Shown here: one piece after another, positions 12,163 to 59,313 of the stretch
Position numbering within the stretch: position 1 is the stretch's first letter
Layout of the letters: every line of letters starts with the position of its first letter
NCBI GenBank assembly: GCA_947095535.1
Contig: OX352774.1
Location: forward strand, 73,966,416 to 74,030,415
DNA length: 64,000 nt
From: Poecilobothrus nobilitatus
Lineage: Eukaryota > Arthropoda > Insecta > Diptera > Dolichopodidae
Direction of reading: 5' to 3'
Made by a program: the position numbers and the translations under genes
Notes under the pieces: model-generated
Databases searched by the model: none
What the model was told of the DNA's origin: nothing
The model's input: the letters and a program-made list of their open reading frames with translations, nothing else

Positions 12163-13847
12163 AATTTAACTTAAAAATGCAAAATTTAAAACATCACTAT
12201 AGAACAAATATATGTGCAGATTTTTTGAAACAAAACTTCTTTTGTTGATTATGTCAAATCCATAACCTCTCGCAAATCAAGTTCTCGAGAAATTTTTTTT
12301 TTTTTTTTTAAGTCTGTTCCATTGACGATTTATTTTTCATCGGTTTCATATGGAAAAGTAAATTCCCGATAATCGTACATATATATACATGATAGTAATA
12401 AAGAACGTGTCTTGAGCTTAATTCATAAACTAAAAGATTGAAAACTCTGTTAACGAAAAACACTATCTACCAATAAAAAAAAATCTAGATAAGTACAGAT
12501 TTTTATATCCCTGCTATCCCCTTTCCATGGAAACCTTATGTTTTTAACAAAAGGCAAAAAGAAAAAATATAATGAATTGAAAATTGTTATTCGATTACAA
12601 AATTATATTTATAGCATTTGGTTGCAAATACGATTCGATGAAAATTACTTTTTTTTTATTTATTTTATTCAGTTTAGTCAGCCAAATAATTAACTCCTTG
12701 GCTTCCACGATTACTAGAAATTCATGTCTTATCCTACAGATATTATTTCTTTTGTTTTTATTAATATATATTTTACATTATATTTTGCAAGGATTTATTT
12801 TTTCAGTAATTTTCTTTCCAATTACTCACTCCCTCCATCAATAAGCCATGTGCTTAACCATTCACTGAAGTCACTGAAACCCCCAGGAATTAATTTTTTT
12901 CTAATCAAAAATGTTGATAAATTATTGCATATCTGCAGGCGAAAACAAAATTTTGAATTTTCCTTGCTCCTAAAAACTTTTATTATAAAATATTTTATTG
13001 CTTTCAACTTAAAATCTTATTATCTAAATTTATATAAATTTCCATTAAAAATTATTTTATTTCAAACACAACAATAAAAATTAAAATTCACTAGAAAAAA
13101 TATACAATTAATGTAAAATGATTTCAAAACAGCTTAAAGCATTTGATAATACCATTCTTTTCATATTTTTTTTCTGTTTGTGACACTTTGTTTTATTTAA
13201 TTTAATTACATATTTCTATACAAATTTTTAACAAAAATATCTAAAAAACATAATTGTAATAATAATAACAAAAAAAAAATAAAAGAAATTATTTCTTAAG
13301 GCACCTGTAATTTTATTATTAAAACTAAATTAAATTTTAATCCAAATCTTTGATCTCTTTGCAGTTAAAAAAACATTTGATATAAAAGTTAAATTAATAG
13401 TTAACTTTAATCTATAAGTAGTTTAAAAAGCAAAAAAAATCTATTTCAACTATTAATAAATTTTCGCTGTCTATTTGTTTATATATTATTCCTTTAAAGA
13501 AAAAAATATTTTTTTGCAAAATTTTTCAGGAAATCATAGTAATGTTTTCCTCTTAAAACAAAAATTTAAACTGTAAACTCATAATTCCTTAATGGTAAAT
13601 GCCAAAAGTTAAAAAAATTTAAAATCCTTATGCAATTGCAAAATCGCCATAGATATTATTGTACTGGAAAATAAACTCCATAAAAGTTTAATTTTTTTTC
13701 ATTAACACCATTAAAAAAATCAGTTGTCTCCACCACAGGACCGATCGCTATTATACGAAAAGCATAATGCGAATTTTCATAGATTTTCACATAATAATTT
13801 ATATCAAAGCAAAATAACTTCTAATAATTTAATAACATTTTTTATTC

Positions 13848-13878
<31 letters not shown>

Positions 13879-14119
13879 GGCAATGGATTAATCGTAAAAC
13901 CTTCATACATAAAACCATCCATATGTAAATGATTTGTTTTTCATTCAAAAATTTTAGATGTAACAAATAATAAAACTTAACAAATACAAAGCAAACATAA
14001 CATTAATATTGAATCTGCTAACAAAAATTTTACAGTTTGAATTTTACGTAATCAACAAGAGAATATAATATATGCAATGGTATATAATTTTTTAGAGATA
14101 TAAAAACGATAAAAAAATA
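12163..14119. other. AT-rich non-coding stretch with (AAT)n
   Basis: No gene is recognised. Two overlapping ORFs at 12.6-13.1 kb are hydrophobic translations of T-rich DNA and are not convincing. A trinucleotide (AAT)n microsatellite lies at about 13,848-13,877. Confidence 0.5.
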
Positions 14120-14127
14120 AAAAAAGT

Positions 14128-15165
14128 TGGTTCATATAATGCAGCTACAAATTGGTAATATTGTGCGGAAATTTCAAGAAACTGGTACAGTCAGTACAAG
14201 ATCGAGAAACACATCAGTATGCTCGTGCTGGTCGTTCACAAGAAAATATTGGTGCTGTGAGTGATAGTGTTACAGCTGACGCCACGATGTCAATTTCCCG
14301 ACGTTCACAACAATTGGAAATTTCTGAGTCAACTGTATGGCGTATTATGCACAAAGATTTAGCTTTGAATGCCTACAAACTTCAATTAACACAAGAATTT
14401 CTTGCACAAGATCATTCCATGCGTCAGGACTTTGCCAATTGGATACTGGAACAAAACGACGATTTTTCAAAAATAATCTTCCTTTCGGACGAAGCACATT
14501 TCGAGATCGGTGGGTATGTTAATAAACAAAACTACCGTATTTTGGGGAGAGGAAAACCCTCATGTGGTTAAGGAGAAACCAATGCATCCACAAAGAGTCA
14601 CTGTTTGGTGTGCATTGTGGTCTGGTGGTGTGATTGGTCCGTACTTTTTCGAAAATGATGCTGGAAGAGCCATAACCGTTAACGGTACCAGATATCGTGA
14701 TATGATCACAACTTTTTTATGACCAAAACTGGAAAATATTTATACTGAGGACATATGGTTTCAACAAAATGGGGCTACGTGTCATACAGCCAGCGAAACA
14801 CTGCAACTACTGCATTCACAGTTTCAGGACCGTGTTATTTCCAGATTTGGTGACGTGAATTGGCCTTCAAGATCCTGCAATTTGACACCGTTAGCCTACT
14901 TTCTCTGTGGCTGTGTGAATGTACTGGTCTACAAGGATAATTCTGGAAACGTTGAAGCATTGAAAGCAGAAATTATTCGAGTTATTGGTTAGATAGAGCC
15001 GCAATTATGTCAGAATATCACCGTAAATTTTGATAAAAGAATCAGGTACTGTAGAGACGCAAGAGGTGATCACATGCGGATATCATTTTCAGAATATAAA
15101 TGGCAAACATTGTACTTCAAAAATAAATAAAAACTTTTCCAGTTTCAATTAAAATTCTATGTGTT
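14128..15165 (+). mobile_element. Mariner-like transposon copy 1, transposase pseudogene
   Basis: This is a decayed Tc1/mariner-superfamily transposase gene. In order: GNIVRKFQETGTVS (14,156-14,197) in one frame; then helix-turn-helix-like sequence and KIIFLSDEAHFEIGG (about 14,470-14,514) with the first catalytic Asp intact; a frameshift near 14,540; then PMHPQRVTVWCALWSGGVIG (14,579-14,638) in another frame. A TGA interrupts at 14,720 and a TAG at about 14,989. The second and third catalytic positions read WFQQNG and SCNLTP, so both Asp are now Asn. The family plan continues to about 15,130. The 5' end lacks the N-terminal part, and no terminal inverted repeats were identified, so the ends are approximate. 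The copy is inactive. Confidence 0.85.
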
Positions 15166-15214
15166 TTAATTATTTACTTTTGAAAACTCAATTTGAAAGA
15201 ACCTTTACATAGCT

Positions 15215-15600
15215 ATAAAAAAAATGTGAAATATCAAGAGACACTTTTTTCAATAAGAAACCCAATATAATTAAGAAAATCTATTAACACGTGTGAAAAT
15301 ATATTGTTGAAACTTTAATTTTTGCATTTTACTTTCAAAAAATGTGCAACAGGCATCTAATTCATATAGATTTTTCTTCTCTCCATTTGTAAAGTTCTAA
15401 GCAAAAGATTGTGAGAACTTGAGATAAAAACATTTGTAAATAGGATTTTTCAAATTTCTACAACATTTTTTTTTAAAAAGATCAACCTATGGTTAAAATT
15501 TACCTACCAATTCAAATAACCATTTCTAATAGAAATTGTATAGCAATTTAACTATAAGAAGCAAAATTTATCTTCATTAGGAGATGACTTTGACACCTAA
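15215..15600 (-). repeat. Hairpin/(GTCC)n-family repeat, copy 3 (partial)
   Basis: The plus strand reads AATATCAAGAGACACTTTTT, TTAATTTTTGCATTTTACTTTC (split around 15,318), AAAAAATGTGCAACAGG and, later, GAACTTGAGATAAAAACATTTG. The same series occurs at 31.2-32.0 kb and partly at 59.7 kb. It is a diverged copy immediately downstream of the mariner remnant. Confidence 0.45.
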
Positions 15601-16093
15601 TTATGGGAAATCATATAATATTTACTAGTTGTTTCCTCAAACATTTCCAAGTCAAAGACAAATTTCATTTCCTCCAAGAAACATTTCCTGTAATTACTAT
15701 AAAGAAAAATTCAATTTAATTTTTTCAAATATATGGCATACATGAAACAGCTATACCTTCATTTTTGCATTTTTTGTCAATGTCATTTAAAACCTTGTAA
15801 ATGTTTATTAAAAATTTATTTATTTATGATTATACATATATATATATACATACAACAAATAATTAATTTAACTGAACTGAAAACATTAAATCTATTATTT
15901 TTCTTTTTTTCTAAGTTAACTGAAAATATATAAATCACTTCGATATATGTACATTTCCACTTGGTATGATGAAATAATTTATAACATTAGAAGCTGATAT
16001 CAAACCCTCTCTCATATCAAATTAGGTCATAAACATTTTCATAAAACATTAATAATTTTCTAGAATGATTGCCTAAATAAATATACAAATATT

Positions 16094-16126
<33 letters not shown>

Positions 16127-16508
16127 GAATATAACGAATATTATACATGTATATGATATACAAAAAAAAAACAAATACACCACAAAAAATAGAATATCCT
16201 TTATTGTATTTCATTATCATCATCATAATAATATTATATTATCATCGAAATCATCATCATAATCATCACCATTACATCTATAGCAATCCTATGTTAATAT
16301 TTAATATCAATAAATCTAGAAAAAAAAAAAAAACAAATAAAAAATCAAATAAGACATAAAAGAACAGTAAAAAGTCTAAAGTTGGACTTTCTTAAACAGG
16401 GATGAATTTTTTCATAAACACTAACGAAACTCTAAAAAAGAAAATGAGTTAAAAAAAAATCAACTTTTATCCGTTTATTCTAATAAGTTAAACGTTATTT
16501 TAATAATA
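15601..16508. other. AT-rich spacer with (AT)n and ATC-rich repeats
   Basis: No gene is supported. An (AT)n microsatellite lies at about 16,102-16,126 and an imperfect ATC/ATA repeat at about 16,213-16,280. The short ORFs through these repeats are artefacts of them. Confidence 0.6.
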
Positions 16509-17598
16509 AAGGGTGCTTTTTTAGAGGGGGGAAACTTTAAGCTTTAAGAAATAAAACACAGAAAAATGATTTTAATATTCATTAAATTGTCTTTATTCCA
16601 AGTACTCAGTTATTTCTGGTTTATATGCGTAGACATGCTACTTTACATATCCCCAGATAAAATATTCGAATGGCCTCAAATCACAGGAACGAGGTGGCCA
16701 GTTAGAAGGTCAATTTCGTGAAATTAATCGTTCGTCAAATGTTTCAAAAAGTAAATTAATTCTACTGCATACTGTGTGACATGTGGCGCCGCCCTACTTA
16801 AACCACATGTCTGCAAAATTAATGCCTTCCAATTGAGGCACGAAAAAGTTAGTAATCATGTCACTGTACCAGCCCCGTTGACTGTAACGTTCTGACCATC
16901 GTCATGTTTGAAGACATATGGACCAATGATTTCACCGGCTCATATAGCGCACCAAACGGGGACTTTTTCTGGATTTAATGGCGTTTCGTAAATGGCTTGT
17001 GGATTATTATCACTCCAATTGCGGCAATTATGTTTATGGACTTAGCCATTTAACCAAAAGTGTGCTTCATCAGTGAACAAAATGTTTCCTTCAGTTCATT
17101 TACCAAATTTACGGCAAGAACGATATCGTGTGGCTTCAATTCCTATACAAGTTGAATCATATAAGCACGTAAACTAAAGTTTTTACGCAACATTTGTCAT
17201 AAAGTGAATGGACACAAGTTTAGTTGTTGAGCACAATGACGAATCGACAACTTTGCATCATCATCAACCCTACGGTACACACCATCAATCGCTTGTTGTG
17301 TGCGCACTGTACGACGTCTTACGGGATGCGTATTATCGTTTAAAATAAACGTATTGCGAAAACGATCAATATTTTTTCGAATTAATCGCTCTGGTGGAGG
17401 ATTATGAGCACCCCGATGACCCCGTAATGCCCGATGAGTTTCTCAAATTGAACTATGTTTTTCAAAATAAATTTGAATAGCGTTGCTTCGGGGTGCATTT
17501 ATTCATTTGCCAAACCAAACTAACCTAAAAAAAAATCAGCTGTCACAGAAAACAGTGTTGCCAATTTAAAATTTTCCGCCTCTAAAAAAAACACTCTT
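16509..17598 (-). mobile_element. Mariner-like transposon copy 2, with TIRs and TA target site
   Basis: This is a complete but dead element. Left end AAGGGTGCTTTTTTAGAGG and the reverse complement of the right end (AAAGAGTGTTTTTTTTAGAGG begins there) form terminal inverted repeats of about 30 bp. TA dinucleotides flank both sides (16,507-16,508 and 17,599-17,600), as expected for this superfamily. On the minus strand, transposase pieces read HNPPPERLIRKNIDRF, NILFTDEAHFWLNG (about 17,082-17,041), HKHNCRNWSDNNPQAIYETP and EIIGPYVFKHDDG. They are broken by several stops and frameshifts, and the region of the second and third catalytic Asp is badly eroded. It belongs to the same broad family as the 14.1-kb copy but is clearly diverged from it. 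Confidence 0.9.
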
Positions 17599-51966
<34,368 letters not shown>

Positions 51967-52160
51967 GGTTTGTGTACCCTTCCCCTTCCTCCTATACGTC
52001 AATCAAATCCACAGGCTGAAGTTTTATTGTAGTATTTTTTTTTTTTTTTGTTTCCATTTTTTTAATTTTTTCATTTTTATCCTAATTAAAATTGTTGTTA
52101 TTTAATGTTCGAATAAACTTTAAACAAAACCAATAAACATATATTTGTATTTTGTAAGTT
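51967..52160 (+). terminator. KCNQ: KCNQ 3' UTR start with candidate polyadenylation signals
   Basis: AATAAA hexamers lie at 52,112-52,117 and 52,132-52,137, about 145 and 165 nt after the stop. A GT/T-rich stretch follows (TTGTATTTTGTAAGTTGGTG). Further AATAAA occurrences continue downstream in this AT-rich DNA, so the true cleavage site is uncertain. Confidence 0.5.
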
Positions 52161-52632
52161 GGTGACCTAAAATGCTCGCCCCGTTTTAAACATCGCGTTG
52201 CGCAATAGCGTCGATAGTTTTTTGATGATCAAATATTAGAGTCGCTTTGTTGTCATTTACAAAAAAAAAAAATATTTGGCGAACATAACGAACGTCTTTC
52301 AAATTTTATTTTGAAATTCTAATAATCTTCTATTTCAAATTAAAATAAAAAAAAAAATAATAATTAAAAATAAAGGAAAAATTTTGATTTTTGTTTTTAT
52401 ATTACTGACACCTCAAGGTAAAGTAGAAAATAGATCATCTTTAGTACGGCTTCGCGATTATTATTATGTCAGATATAATTTAAAAATATATACAATTCTA
52501 CTTAAAAGTCAAAGCGATGCGTAGGACGATGCGAGCATTGGACCACCACCTTTAATATTGAATGTGTGACATTACAATAATATGAAAATTTTTATTAATT
52601 ATAATAAAAAAAAGAGCTCAATTTTTTCTTAA

Positions 52633-52667
<35 letters not shown>

Positions 52668-53529
52668 AAATATGAAGATGTGAAAGATTTTTAATTTTTC
52701 TTTTTAAATTCAATCAATTTAACGTTTCTCATTAATTATTAAATGTGAAATGAATTTTATAGTACTAGAATAAAAAACAAAATATTAATTTTACTTAATT
52801 TTCATTTAATTTTTAAAATATATTTCAAAAGACAAAAATTGAAGCTAAATAAAATTATAACATTCATTTCAAAAGTACAAATGACATTAAGTTGACCGTA
52901 GACATTAATGAACAAAAAGTCATAGTGTAAACAAAAGTACTAAATATATTATATAAAAAATGAATTATAATGAAATCTAACTCCAATAAAAATATTTTTA
53001 AAATAAATAAATATATAAAAAAAAAAAAAAATCTAACCAATTGTCAAAAAGCACAGTAAAACCAAACTCATAACAAAAAAAATATTTTGAAAAACAAAAA
53101 GCTAAAAACAAAACAAAAAAAAAATCAATTAAAGAAATATTGCCTAAAATATTCTTCCATATTATATTATTTATTATATAAAAATATATATATATATATA
53201 TATAAATAAAAAACTAATATTATAAAAAAATAACTGCACTAAAAACCAAAATACCAAAATACCAAAAAAAAAAAAAAACATACTGCATAAAAATGCATCT
53301 TTAAAAGCAATAAAAATAATTTTATTAAGTATTTAATTAATGCAATCAATAATATTAGATTTTTATATACGCTTAAAATGCGCTAAGAATATCGCTTTTA
53401 TTAAATTATTAATTACTTCATTAAAATATTTACATTTTGATGGAATTTATTTGTAATTTTGTTTTTTTTTTTTTTAATTTTATTTTTATTTTAATTTTAA
53501 TTTTTTATATATATGAAATACATTTTATT
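52161..53529. other. AT-rich downstream region with A33 tract
   Basis: No gene. A 33-nt A homopolymer lies at 52,634-52,666 and an (AT)n tract near 53,188-53,203. Part of it may be longer KCNQ 3' UTR. Confidence 0.5.
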
Positions 53530-54135
53530 TTTTAACACATTTCCAAAAAAAAAATTTGGAAAAAATGTGCCTATAAGTTGCACTCTATCCGTCTGTCCTT
53601 CTGTTTACCTTTACAACTTTTTCATGTAGTCCCATCCATAACGGAGCTGAAATATAAATTATATATATTTCTTAATATCATTAAAGATAAAGAAATAAAA
53701 CCATGGGTCGGTCAAACAAAATGGGTATCATGAAAATGGTAACCATGGGTAGTTCAAAGGTAGGAAAACAAAATTAATATTGTAGAACAAGTTTTTCATG
53801 TAGCGTCATTCATAATGGAGCTATAATCCCTTAAACTTTAAAAATCCCTACTTTTAAATGCATATATCGCAAAAAAAATTTCAATTTAAAAACGTCATTC
53901 AACAGGACTTTTTTTTTACCTTTGTAAATCAATATCAAAATTTTACATTTTATTAAAATTTAGTATTGAAATTTACCGTTATCTGAAAAGCAAATTTTAC
54001 ATGATTTTTCTTCCTTAATAACTCCAGCACGCTTTTAGATATGGATTTGAAATTTTGAGATAAGAAAGAACTGTTAGAATTATAAGTTTTCTTTTGATAC
54101 CATCCTCTGTTTAAGAGCTTCAAAAACACAAAGAG
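53530..54135 (+). repeat. Hairpin/(GTCC)n-family repeat, downstream copy
   Basis: Ordered blocks: an ACACATTTCCAAAA/TTTGGAAAAAATGT hairpin (about 53,537-53,568), CTATCCGTCTGTCCTTCTG, TCATGTAGTCCCATCCATAA plus CGGAGCT (about 53,625-53,648), ACCATGGGT twice, a second GTAGCGTCATTCATAATGGA, ATTTACCGTTATCTGAAAAG and CATCCTCTGTTTAAGAGCTT. It contains a partly duplicated core. Confidence 0.7.
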
Positions 54136-56611
54136 ATAGACACCACTCCAGAAATACTTAATTCAGGTTTCTACCTATCGAAGAAATGCATATATGCGAT
54201 CGATAAAAAATCTTGTTTGAATTTTGTGAGAAATTACATGTTTGACATTTCATACAGTTGATTCTCGTGAAATGTAAAACATACGCGGGATTTTGAAAAA
54301 TGTAAATTATATATATTTCTCCAAAATACTATTACAAGAAATCTTGGGATTGAAACTCTATATTATATAGTATTGCAAAAAGAAGCTATTGAATATTTTA
54401 TACTATAGAGAAAGATATAAAGCATAAAATATAACTTAATACCAAATCAAAAATTTCAGTTTTGCAACTAAATCCGTTAAAAGTTTAAAGTAAATATATC
54501 AAAAAAAAAAAATACATAATTTATTTTTTTGACTTTTCATATTCATTTATTCAAAATTTTTTAGTTTCTTTTAAGATTTTAGTTAACAATTTTTAAAGGT
54601 AACCATATATTTTATCAGATGTATTATATTATGTATTTAAATTGTACGTTTTCTGTCATTCTAAACCCTAAAAAGCACAAAACTATTATACTAACGTTAA
54701 CGAACAATAGTGACAAGTCGCTGTTAGTATAAAATTTAATTATGTATTTGTAAATAAACTGAATATGTATTATCACTTAATAAGTTTTAAAAAATATTTT
54801 CTCTTTAATTATAATTACTATAATAGTTAAAAGATCAAAATGGACATATTCTATAGTTTGTGGAAAATTTGTAACTTAAAGCTAAATATACATAAAAAAT
54901 AAATGCATTACATGAAAATCAACAGAAGAGTCTCTACAGATCCAAAACACAAAAATTTCTCTACTTGATAGTGGTTACACGGTAGAAAAATGTCTAACAA
55001 AAAATATCTAGTACAGTCGATATAAAACTTAACCGTATAGAGCTCTAAAGAGTGTTTACCACACATGTAGATCGCTCTACACAGTTTTTTGTTTCAACTC
55101 TACCTATTTTAGTCTCTCGTTTGTACTTAATTTAATAATAAATTTACAAGTCTTTTAATGTGAAATAAAAACTGATAAGCTCTGTTGTGCTTTCAAGGGT
55201 TAAGTTAAGATTATAATGTTTAGATTGAGTGTTTTTAAAATTTAGTTTTTTGATCAGAAATTATTAGACAATTACATAAAAATTTATCTAGCTAATATTT
55301 AATACTCACTTCTTTTTTACGTTCTTTTTGCCTCACTTATCTACTGATCTACTGAAAACGGAAATGCGCATATAAATAAAAAATTTTGACATTTGTTTGG
55401 CAGAAATTTTTATTTTTATATGATAAAATTTAAAAAATGAATATAAAACATAATTCGATACAATATTGTATTTGTATATTTCGCCATTTTGTTTTTTTTT
55501 TTTATAATAAAAAGTAAAAAAAAAAAATTTTAATTAAAGTAAAATTGAAAAATCTTTTACAAATAGTGCATAATATAATTCCATCAAAATTATTTTTAAC
55601 ATTTTTAAATAAAAATTTAACATTTATTTTTCTTTTTATTTATAAAATTAAAAAATTAAGTAAATATTTAACAATGCAATTTAATAAAAAATAAAAAAAT
55701 ATTTGTATATTTCACCTTAAATTCACATAATTATATAAAATAAAGAAAGACTTAGTAAAATTTAATTTTTATATTATATTAAACATGTAATTTTTTTTTT
55801 TTTTTTAATAAAGTTTTGTAATTTTTATATAAATTTTATCTCCAAAAAAAAAAAAAAAAAATTTTTAAAACGAATTTTTAGAAAGTCTCCAAAAAACAAC
55901 TATAAAAGAATAATTGTATACTCCTTTCGGTATATAAAATGACAAAATTACATAAAACTATACAAAATTGTTTTTGATGTAAAAATTTAAAAAAATATCT
56001 ATAAATTATTTTGAATTTATAATTAATTTAATAATCAATATTAAATTGTTTTTTTTTTTTATTAATTTTATTCTTAAAACAAATTTATTTTGGAGACTTT
56101 CAAAACATTTTTGACTCATTTTGTTTTTTGTAAACATTATAGACAATTTTCAATTTCCTTATTGTAAATAATTTCAATAAAGTTTTTTTTTAAAGTTCAG
56201 GGAAAGGGAATTTCTATAAAAAAAAAAAAACAAATAAAATAAACATATTATATTATTAGAAAAATATGCATTAGAAAAAATGTTAATTAAAATTTCTATA
56301 CCTTTTAATTTCATTTTTAATTTTATGAATTATTTTAAATTAAGGGTAAAAAATAACAAAATAAACTTTCAAAATATATATTATTAAAAGTATTAATATA
56401 CATACATACATACATACATATAATAAATATTAATATTATATCTTTTATTCATTATATTCTTGTTCAACTTCATAATAAGATTAATTATTAATTCTTAAGT
56501 TTTTTTTTAGTATTTTCGAATACAAAAAAAACAAAGTCTCATCGCTCAAAATTAGTATTCTCCTAAAAGTATGCAATTGAAAAAGATGAAAAACTACTTA
56601 TATTAAAATTT
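54136..56611. other. AT-rich intergenic stretch
   Basis: No gene. 54,950-55,200 is slightly less AT-rich but has no coherent ORF. An (ACAT)n microsatellite lies at about 56,398-56,420. Confidence 0.45.
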
Positions 56612-56913
56612 TACTTATGAAGGGGACCTGGGTGGCCTTGTGGTCAAGCACGTGGCTTATTGACGGAGAGAGTGTGGGTTCAAATCTTGCGCAGGTAGCA
56701 AGTTTTATTAATTGCAAAACAAATCCCCCTTGCTACCAAATATAGTGTAAATATATAATATATATAATATAAACAAAATAAATAATATTAGTGTATAATT
56801 TAATAATAGTATTCAACCTATAATGGCCTTTAGTAGCCGATGGTTTTCTAATATTGCAATATCCTATGCGTTTTGTAATATTAATATAAATAAATAAATG
56901 AATACTTATGGAG
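56612..56913 (+). mobile_element. Full-length tRNA-derived SINE with target-site duplication
   Basis: Head GGGTGGCCTTGTGGTCAAGC and GAGAGTGTGGGTTCAAATCT, then GCAGGTAGCAAGTTTTATTA, body ACCAAATATAGTGTAAATAT, TATAATGGCCTTTAGTAGCC, ATATTGCAATATCCTATGCG and tail AATATAAATAAATAAATG. TACTTATG(A/G)AG flanks it at 56,612-56,622 and 56,903-56,913. This is the best reference copy of the family in the window. Confidence 0.88.
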
Positions 56914-56917
56914 TTTT

Positions 56918-57500
56918 GGAGCCTCGGTAGCCAAGTGGTTTAGCATGCAACCAAATAATTTAGTTAATATGTATGTATATAGCATATACATATTAACCGA
57001 GGGTGGTGCGGGTACAAAATCCGGCAAATCCTGATAAGACTTATAAGTATTTTTTTAAAAGGATATTTACTAAAAATGTAATTTTCCTAATACAAATATA
57101 TACTTTACAACCTAATATTTTATGTAACTATATAATATTATATTATATAAAAAAAAAAATAAATAAATAATATTATTATATAAAATTAATAATAATATTC
57201 ATATTAATTGAGATAGGAGTTAAAATCCTACAAATCCTAATAAACTTGTAAACGTTTTTTGGAAGGAAAATTACTGAAAATATAATTTTCCTTATACAAA
57301 TGTACAGTTTATAACAAAATATTTTATGTAACTACATAATATTATATAATATTAAACAAAATAAATAATATTATTATATAAAATTAATAATAGTATTCAA
57401 TCTTATAATGGCCTTATTAGCTGGCCATTAGATTTTAATTTTAAATTTAAATTCATAATATTGTTATGGTGATGTAATATCACAATTAAGTAAATAAATA
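56918..57500 (+). mobile_element. Rearranged SINE with duplicated body
   Basis: The A-box part GCCTCGGTAGCCAAGTGGTT is at 56,920. It is interrupted by an AT-rich stretch (about 56,950-56,990) before TTAACCGAGGGTGGTGCGGG. Then GGCAAATCCTGATAAGACTT and a body follow. From about 57,195 a second copy starts mid-head (TATTAATTGAGATAGGAG, TACAAATCCTAATAAACTTG) and repeats the body through TATAATGGCCTTATTAGCTG to an AAGTAAATAAATAAA tail. It is a tandem partial duplication of one SINE. Confidence 0.7.
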
Positions 57501-59017
57501 AAATATATATAATATTCTTTTAATTTAAAATTTAAAAGGTATAGATAATATTATTATCATATATTTAATAAATACTTCATAATAACTAAAAATTTGCTAT
57601 GCAAATCTTATTTAAAAAAAAAAAAAATATATATATATATAAATAAAATTTTGTAAAATAAATAAAAAAAAATAATTTTTTCTAAATATTTTTTTTTTTT
57701 TTTTTTTCTGCAAGCTGTGAACTTTTTTGTAAGCTTTATATTATATAAAATTGAATAAAAAAAATTTTTATCATTCAAAAAAAAAAAATAAAAAGAAAAA
57801 AAATAAAAAACAAAATTCTTATTACATTATTATTATTATTATTATTATTAATAAAGTATAGAATTAAAAATTAAATTTTAATAATTTAATTTAAAAAAAA
57901 AAAAATTGCAAAACTTTCTTTAGATTAAATTTAAAATATATACATATATATATATATTTATATATTGTAAATATTTTTGATAAAAAAAATTGTAAAAATA
58001 GTTTGTTAATTTAAAAAAAAAAATTGGGAAATATATATATATACATATTTAAATTTAATATAATTAAAAAAATTATAAAAATGATGTACGGTTTCATCAT
58101 GAATACCAAAAATAAATAACAAAAAAAAAAAAAAACATATACAAGTAATTATATAACATGAAAAGTAGAAATATTCTCATATAATATACATATGTACATA
58201 TACAAATCTATATATATATATATATTAATTTATGTACATATAAAAATAAAATATTAATCATATTTTTTAATATATATATTTTAATATACTGATGTATAAT
58301 ATTATACTTTTCATAATCATATGAGGCGCAATTTATATTTGACCAATAAGAATAATTATATTTTGATGATCAGTTAAAATTTAAAATATATATTTTTTTT
58401 ATTTAGAAGAAATATAATATATAATATGTACAATAAGTCATATATGTGTATATATATATATGTATATAACTTCTTCTAATTCATTTCTTTTATTTTTTTA
58501 AATCTTTTAGTCATCAAATGCTGATAACTATTTAGTTATTATATGACCATATATAATTTGGTTATCATATAAATCGTGTATTTTAAACTTATGAAGAGTT
58601 AAATTGTACTGTAATTTCAAATACTTTGATTTTGAATAGTTAAAAAAAAAAATTTATAAATTAATCTTTTAATTTTAACCCCCAAAAAAATTTTTTATTT
58701 AATAATTTATTACGATAAAATCGCACTCATATTATACTCATATTATAGTCATATTTAACTGTTGTCATATCTATCTGTTAACTAGTTTTTAGTTAAAAAA
58801 ATAAAAAAAAAAACAAAAAAGATCTTTTTCTGATATTTTACAGAAAAAAAAAAAAGCATAAAATTTTGAATCGAATGTGTACTTAAATAAGTTTAAAGAA
58901 AAACAATAAAATGAAAATTCTCAAAAAAAATTATTACCAAAAAGAAGAAAGAAAATTAAGTCTTAAATCTAAGCTGTGTTCCATATATATTTATATTTAT
59001 ATATATATATGTATATA
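57501..59017. other. AT-rich intergenic stretch
   Basis: No gene. Simple sequence includes (ATT)n at about 57,826-57,850 and (AT)n at several places (57,626; 57,940; 58,210; 58,450). Confidence 0.5.
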
Positions 59018-59313
59018 TTTTTTTTTTCCTAAGGGAGGTGGGAATCTTCCAAAGACACCAAGAATTACCCCTTGGTACTGTCAGATTCTTACTGACTAAA
59101 CCCACCTCCCCTTTTAGCCAATATATTGGGATGAAACCCTTACCTGCGAACGCAGTATATTGGGTAGGGAGTAGGGATAGGAAAGAATAGGAAAATGGAT
59201 ACGGAAACATTGAATTGGGAGTGGGACTGTAAGGAAACAATGAATCCGCCAATTATTATTTTGCTATGAGTGACTAAAGCCGTCACAACAGTTGCAACAT
59301 GTAGTAGTAGTAG
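59018..59313 (+). repeat. 300-bp dispersed repeat B, copy 2
   Basis: Same orientation and length as the copy at 9,269-9,584: T-run plus CCTAAG start, GTGGGAATCTTCCAAAGACA, GTCAGATTCTTACTGACTAA, CCACCTCCCCTTTTAGCC, GGGTAGGGAGTAGGGATAGG, CTGTAAGGAAACAATGAATC and ACAACAGTTGCAACATG. It is the better preserved of the two. ORFs through it are not supported. Confidence 0.72.

Noticed and set aside
12584..13077. Two overlapping hydrophobic ORFs (86 and 117 codons)
   Set aside because: F/L/I-rich translation of T-rich DNA with no motif, no conserved start context, and stop-free only by composition.
13847..13878. Simple repeats as CRISPR or satellite arrays
   Set aside because: The (AAT)n, (AT)n and (ACAT)n tracts are ordinary microsatellites without spacers.
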